8,158 nt of DNA from JBCDBY01 sp039182715 (GTDB taxonomy: Bacteria > Planctomycetota > PLA2): contig JBCDBY010000210.1 of the NCBI GenBank assembly GCA_039182715.1, positions 1 through 8,158 on the forward strand. The letters run 5' to 3'. A program made the translations under genes and the position numbers. Of this stretch, positions 6,901-8,158 are shown in pieces. The notes beneath the pieces were generated by a model. It was not told where the DNA came from. It searched no databases and saw only the letters and a list, made by a program, of their open reading frames with translations. Position 1 is the stretch's first letter. Each line of letters starts with the position of its first letter.

Positions 6901-7057
6901 GCGTGCGGGCAACCTCGCCGGAGACTGGAGCAAGATCGCGTTCACGGATGCGGTGCTCGCCATTCCGATGGGTGCGCTGCTGCTGTTCCTCGTGCAGTTC
7001 GTGAAGTTCGTGCGCGAGGCGGACAAGGCGGAAGCACAGCCGCCGGCGCCCGCGTAG
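3971..7057 (+). CDS. secDF: Fused SecD-SecF protein translocase
   Basis: SecDF binds SecYEG and uses the proton gradient to complete export of proteins on the periplasmic side. This 1,028-residue protein joins SecD (about 1-480) and SecF (about 500-950). The SecD half has a first membrane segment at 8-22, the GTDLKGG motif (35-41), a large periplasmic domain to about 325, then five membrane segments including GMAVDANILVFERIKEE (388-404), whose D392 matches the proton-path Asp. The SecF half has a membrane segment at 503-522, a DFSEGS motif (533-538), a periplasmic region of about 260 residues, and SINDTIVVFDRIRE (852-865) with D855. Two further hydrophobic segments (about 958-975 and 990-1012) follow the usual six. 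The SecF periplasmic part is much larger than in E. coli, and the second position of its normal GG pair is altered (E536-G537). AGGGAGA (3957-3963) lies 7 nt before the ATG. It is the last gene before the terminator. Confidence 0.97.
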   Translation: MGKSLTTRFVVIALIVGFLGWKAYEGIFQEKLEQGTDLKGGSELVFRFRFENAATGTKQQLLDEAIRVVQQRVDGYGLKDIDIIPLGEDRFSLEVSARDKDVVESIKELVTVLGNLEFRITVEPDGPFNYEKYWREFKAAREKGLDNAAFIRPEMLDDDDRPLAPLGLKWVTLSERARSETGYLKTRLPEGGEPWVLTIIDNYNVTGEALESVFYRRDVDGGFTGGGGYAVVFNVESSYHNLMSSLTELESDAEKKFMGIVLNDEIDSAPRLNSSLRSSGQITGNFTEDDAKQLAAVLQAGSLKEKPILVSERTIAAELAGSARNRGVLSTAIAFGCVLVIMAWLYFGPGLIANLALILNLVLLVGVLSWFEAVLTLPGIAGVLLTVGMAVDANILVFERIKEEKAKGRTIGQAVETGFDRALVTIIDANLTTLITAYFLFQIGSGPVRGFGVTLAIGILVSMFTALYVSRTVFGWLMGRGMMTEAKMNGEYNPPKIDWMSRKRVAVTTSAVLMLAGALLWEGVPNLKKYDLDFSEGSRLIVRFHSEMKKTDVEAKLAELAQSNDAYGDVSVRVSAEGIGTTVAEDSGRIYEFRSQQISDEDDIEDLKNEFLQLFGPDLMPGPFRATLKENAGRTEGRLTFVGENVEEAWVAEAIRSYARERQILRNLEIRKVDGVAGAGTSFDVSFSDPVSQAGAIDLAVDKALKEFDAAEYAQIMNFLETESTKEESTEEQKKPFAERLEALRAVPLPENIDGLFARTDPLPSADRVDPFTARQHRDAAVRAIGLSIIGIIVYVAFRFRSWAFGFAAVVALVHDVLVVLGLIALINLTGIVDARLNLVTVAAFLTLIGYSINDTIVVFDRIRENTTASRSRLQEILNKSINQTFRRTIRTTLTTWIVVAILFAFNLGSGSPLEGFAFILMIGVLVGTYSSIFIASPTLIYLPWLWEKSGGTPKSFFLRVLPYAAVAYVAQLVAEWRAGNLAGDWSKIAFTDAVLAIPMGALLLFLVQFVKFVREADKAEAQPPAPA

Positions 7058-7075
7058 CGTTCGCGTTCCATCCAC

Positions 7076-7111
7076 GGGGTCGCTCCGCCGCGCGCGGAGC
7101 GGCCCCTTTTT
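7076..7111 (+). terminator. Intrinsic terminator of the yajC-secDF operon
   Basis: GGGGTCGCTCCGC (7076-7088) pairs with GCGGAGCGGCCCC (7094-7106) as a 13-bp stem with a single T-G wobble and a 5-nt loop (CGCGC). Five Ts (7107-7111) follow directly. It begins 19 nt after the secDF stop. This is a textbook Rho-independent terminator. Confidence 0.93.
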
Positions 7112-7132
7112 CGTGTTCGGATCCCGTTCGCG

Positions 7133-7161
7133 TTGACCCCCCACATTTGGGGGCCTATCAT
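7133..7161 (+). promoter_or_regulatory. Strong sigma70-type promoter of the LysM gene
   Basis: TTGACC (7133-7138, five of six matches) and TATCAT (7156-7161, five of six matches) are separated by exactly 17 nt. Transcription should start near 7168, giving an 82-nt leader. It lies just after the secDF operon's terminator, so the LysM gene is likely an independent unit. Confidence 0.75.
7138..7153. repeat. Inverted repeat within the promoter spacer
   Basis: CCCCCA (7138-7143) and TGGGGG (7148-7153) are exact reverse complements around CATT, and they fill most of the space between the -35 and -10 boxes. Such a position suits a regulator's operator, but a short GC-rich inverted repeat can also arise by chance. 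Confidence 0.4.
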
Positions 7162-7167
7162 GCGAAA

Positions 7168-7249
7168 CTATTCGAAATGATGGGGTTTGCTCCGCGGAGC
7201 CGCCGTGCGGAGGCTCCCGGGCGACACGAGGGCTGATTGGAGACGTGCG
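7168..7249 (+). other. Structured 5' leader of the LysM gene
   Basis: This 82-nt region holds a perfect 12-bp palindrome, GCTCCGCGGAGC (7189-7200). It overlaps a second possible hairpin, GAGCC (7197-7201) with GGCTC (7212-7216), extended by CC/GG inside. The two cannot form together. A 19-codon open frame (ATG 7177 to TGA 7236) has no ribosome site and ends 13 nt before the main start. GGAGA at 7239-7243 is the LysM ribosome site, with 6 nt spacing to the ATG at 7250. Confidence 0.35.
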
Positions 7250-8104
7250 ATGGCAGATCGGGTGAAGTACTTCCTTCTCGGGCTTCTCTTCCTGGTGGTG
7301 GCGGGCGTGATCGCCTACGACCGCTGGAACTCGCGCGAGATCACCGGAGGACCGGAAACGGCCGATGCGGAGCGCAACCGCGGCAGCGTCTGGACCACCG
7401 AGCCGCCCATCGCCGACGAGCCCGGTCCCAATCGAACGGGGCCCAATCGAAGGGGATCCGATCGTGGAGAGCCCGAATCGAATCGCGGATCCGAGAGCGA
7501 GTCGGGCTCGGATTCGAACGATGGCCGCAGCGCGCTGATCGTCATCCCGCCGGGCCCCGACGGTCGTGACCGTGGAGAAGCCGGTCGCGGTACGGCCGAT
7601 CGCAAGCAGCCCGACCCCATCGCCGAGCGCAGCAACGATCGCGGGCCCAACGTCAGTCCGACGCCGATCCCCGGCCCGAAGCCGGATGCCCAGAAGCCGC
7701 GCGTGCACGTCGTGCGCTCGGGCGACTCGCTCGAGAAGATCTCGAGCCTCTACTTCCCGGGGCGCGTCCACTTCGGCATCCAGGAGATCGTGCGCGCCAA
7801 CGGGCTCGCGGATCCCAACCGCATTCGGATCGACCAGAAGCTGATCATCCCCACCGCGAACGTCACGAACCCGCGCACCGCCACCGTCCGGAAGCCGGAG
7901 ACGGCGCAGAAGAAGACGCCCGCCGGCGCCGTGCCTTCGGCCTACACGGTGAAGCAGGGCGACGGCGATCTGTACGCCATCTGCCGCAAGCTCTACCGCA
8001 CCCGCAAGGGCGAAGGCCGCCGCGTCGCGATCATCATGGAGATGAACAACCTCTGGAGCGTGCGCGTCAAGCCCGGCACCACGCTGAAGCTGCCCCCGAA
8101 GTAG
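7250..8104 (+). CDS. Membrane-anchored protein with two LysM domains
   Basis: LysM domains bind the glycan chains of peptidoglycan or related N-acetylglucosamine polymers. From the ATG at 7250 the product has 284 residues. A single membrane segment (about 7-23, after MADRVK) anchors it, with no lipobox Cys. Residues 30-150 are a low-complexity linker rich in Arg, Gly, Pro, Asp, Glu and Asn, probably disordered. LysM 1 covers 152-201 (HVVRSGDSLEKISSLYF, ending in KLIIP) and LysM 2 covers 232-282 (YTVKQGDGDLYAICRKLY, ending in TLKLPP). The second domain has GDGDLYAI in place of the more usual GDTLxxIA. No hydrolase domain is visible, so it probably has a binding or scaffolding role at the cell wall rather than an enzymatic one. 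The start follows GGAGA with 6 nt spacing; in-frame TTG 7187 is less likely because it lies in the structured leader. It has its own promoter. Confidence 0.9.
   Translation: MADRVKYFLLGLLFLVVAGVIAYDRWNSREITGGPETADAERNRGSVWTTEPPIADEPGPNRTGPNRRGSDRGEPESNRGSESESGSDSNDGRSALIVIPPGPDGRDRGEAGRGTADRKQPDPIAERSNDRGPNVSPTPIPGPKPDAQKPRVHVVRSGDSLEKISSLYFPGRVHFGIQEIVRANGLADPNRIRIDQKLIIPTANVTNPRTATVRKPETAQKKTPAGAVPSAYTVKQGDGDLYAICRKLYRTRKGEGRRVAIIMEMNNLWSVRVKPGTTLKLPPK
7427..7455 (+). repeat. Short tandem repeat coding part of the LysM protein linker
   Basis: CCCAATCGAACGGGG (7427-7441) is followed at once by CCCAATCGAAGGGG (7442-7455), a second copy with one base lost. Related AATCG and GGATCCGA words continue to about 7520. 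The region encodes the PNRTGPNRRGSDRGEPESNR part of the linker, so repeat slippage may have lengthened it. Confidence 0.6.
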
Positions 8105-8116
8105 TGCGCGTCTCGC

Positions 8117-8158
8117 TTCCGTGAAGGCGGGTTCCGTGAAAGCGGGTTCCGTGAAAAC
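8117..8158. repeat. 15-bp tandem repeat reaching the right edge
   Basis: The unit TTCCGTGAAAGCGGG occurs at 8117-8131 (with one A-to-G change), at 8132-8146, and in part at 8147-8155, before the sequence diverges or is cut by the edge. It starts 12 nt after the LysM stop. It is not self-complementary and is not a hairpin terminator. Its role and full length are unknown. Confidence 0.7.

Noticed and set aside
7160..7180. Six-codon open frame starting at ATG 7160
   Set aside because: Its start codon lies within the -10 box, upstream of the expected transcription start.
4999..7236. A 745-codon plus-strand frame inside secDF
   Set aside because: It is an Arg/Gly/Ala-rich out-of-frame reading of secDF with no membrane segments or motifs.
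3932..7771. A 1,279-codon open frame on the minus strand, antisense to secDF and the LysM gene start
   Set aside because: It mirrors the confirmed secDF frame, is dominated by charged residues and His with no recognisable domain, crosses the operon terminator and the LysM promoter, and has no support as a start. Such long antisense frames are expected in GC-rich coding DNA.

Overview
This is a GC-rich, gene-dense bacterial chromosomal segment with seven protein-coding genes. No tRNA, rRNA, CRISPR array, insertion sequence or phage gene was seen. The organism is not identifiable from the window alone. Several traits would fit Planctomycetota or a similarly GC-rich lineage: a fused SecD-SecF of over 1,000 residues, a YajC with a Pro/Gly-rich N-terminal extension, a membrane-anchored protein with two VWA motifs and a GATase-like middle, and a membrane-anchored double-LysM protein. 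This is an inference from gene architecture.

Layout. (1) Positions 1-1652, minus strand: the N-terminal 550 residues of a membrane-anchored von Willebrand factor A (VWA) protein that runs off the left edge. (2) Positions 1722-1991, plus strand: a HU-family nucleoid protein, divergent from the VWA gene across 69 bases. (3) Positions 1988-3076, minus strand: mnmA, tail-to-tail with the HU gene so that both stop codons share one CTAG. (4) A short divergent promoter region around a perfect 16-bp palindrome at 3089-3104. (5) Positions 3127-7057, plus strand: a Sec accessory operon of yajC, a small secreted protein of unknown function and a secDF fusion, closed by a strong intrinsic terminator at 7076-7111. 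(6) A good sigma70-type promoter at 7133-7161, a structured leader, and a membrane-anchored protein with two LysM domains at 7250-8104. (7) A 15-bp tandem repeat at 8117-8158 that reaches the right edge.

How the genes fit together. YajC and SecDF are accessory parts of the SecYEG translocon, and SecDF uses proton flow to pull exported proteins through. The small protein between them has a signal-peptide-like N-terminus and may be a substrate or a lineage-specific partner. The LysM protein probably binds the cell wall from a membrane anchor. HU and MnmA are housekeeping genes for chromosome structure and tRNA wobble-uridine thiolation.

The most interesting signals are the symmetric divergent promoter between mnmA and yajC, the unknown secreted protein inside the Sec operon, the unusual SecF half (large periplasmic domain, altered DFxGG motif, two extra C-terminal membrane segments), and the VWA protein, whose coding frame is easy to miss because it is open at the window edge. 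I found no clear evidence of an entirely new multi-gene system.
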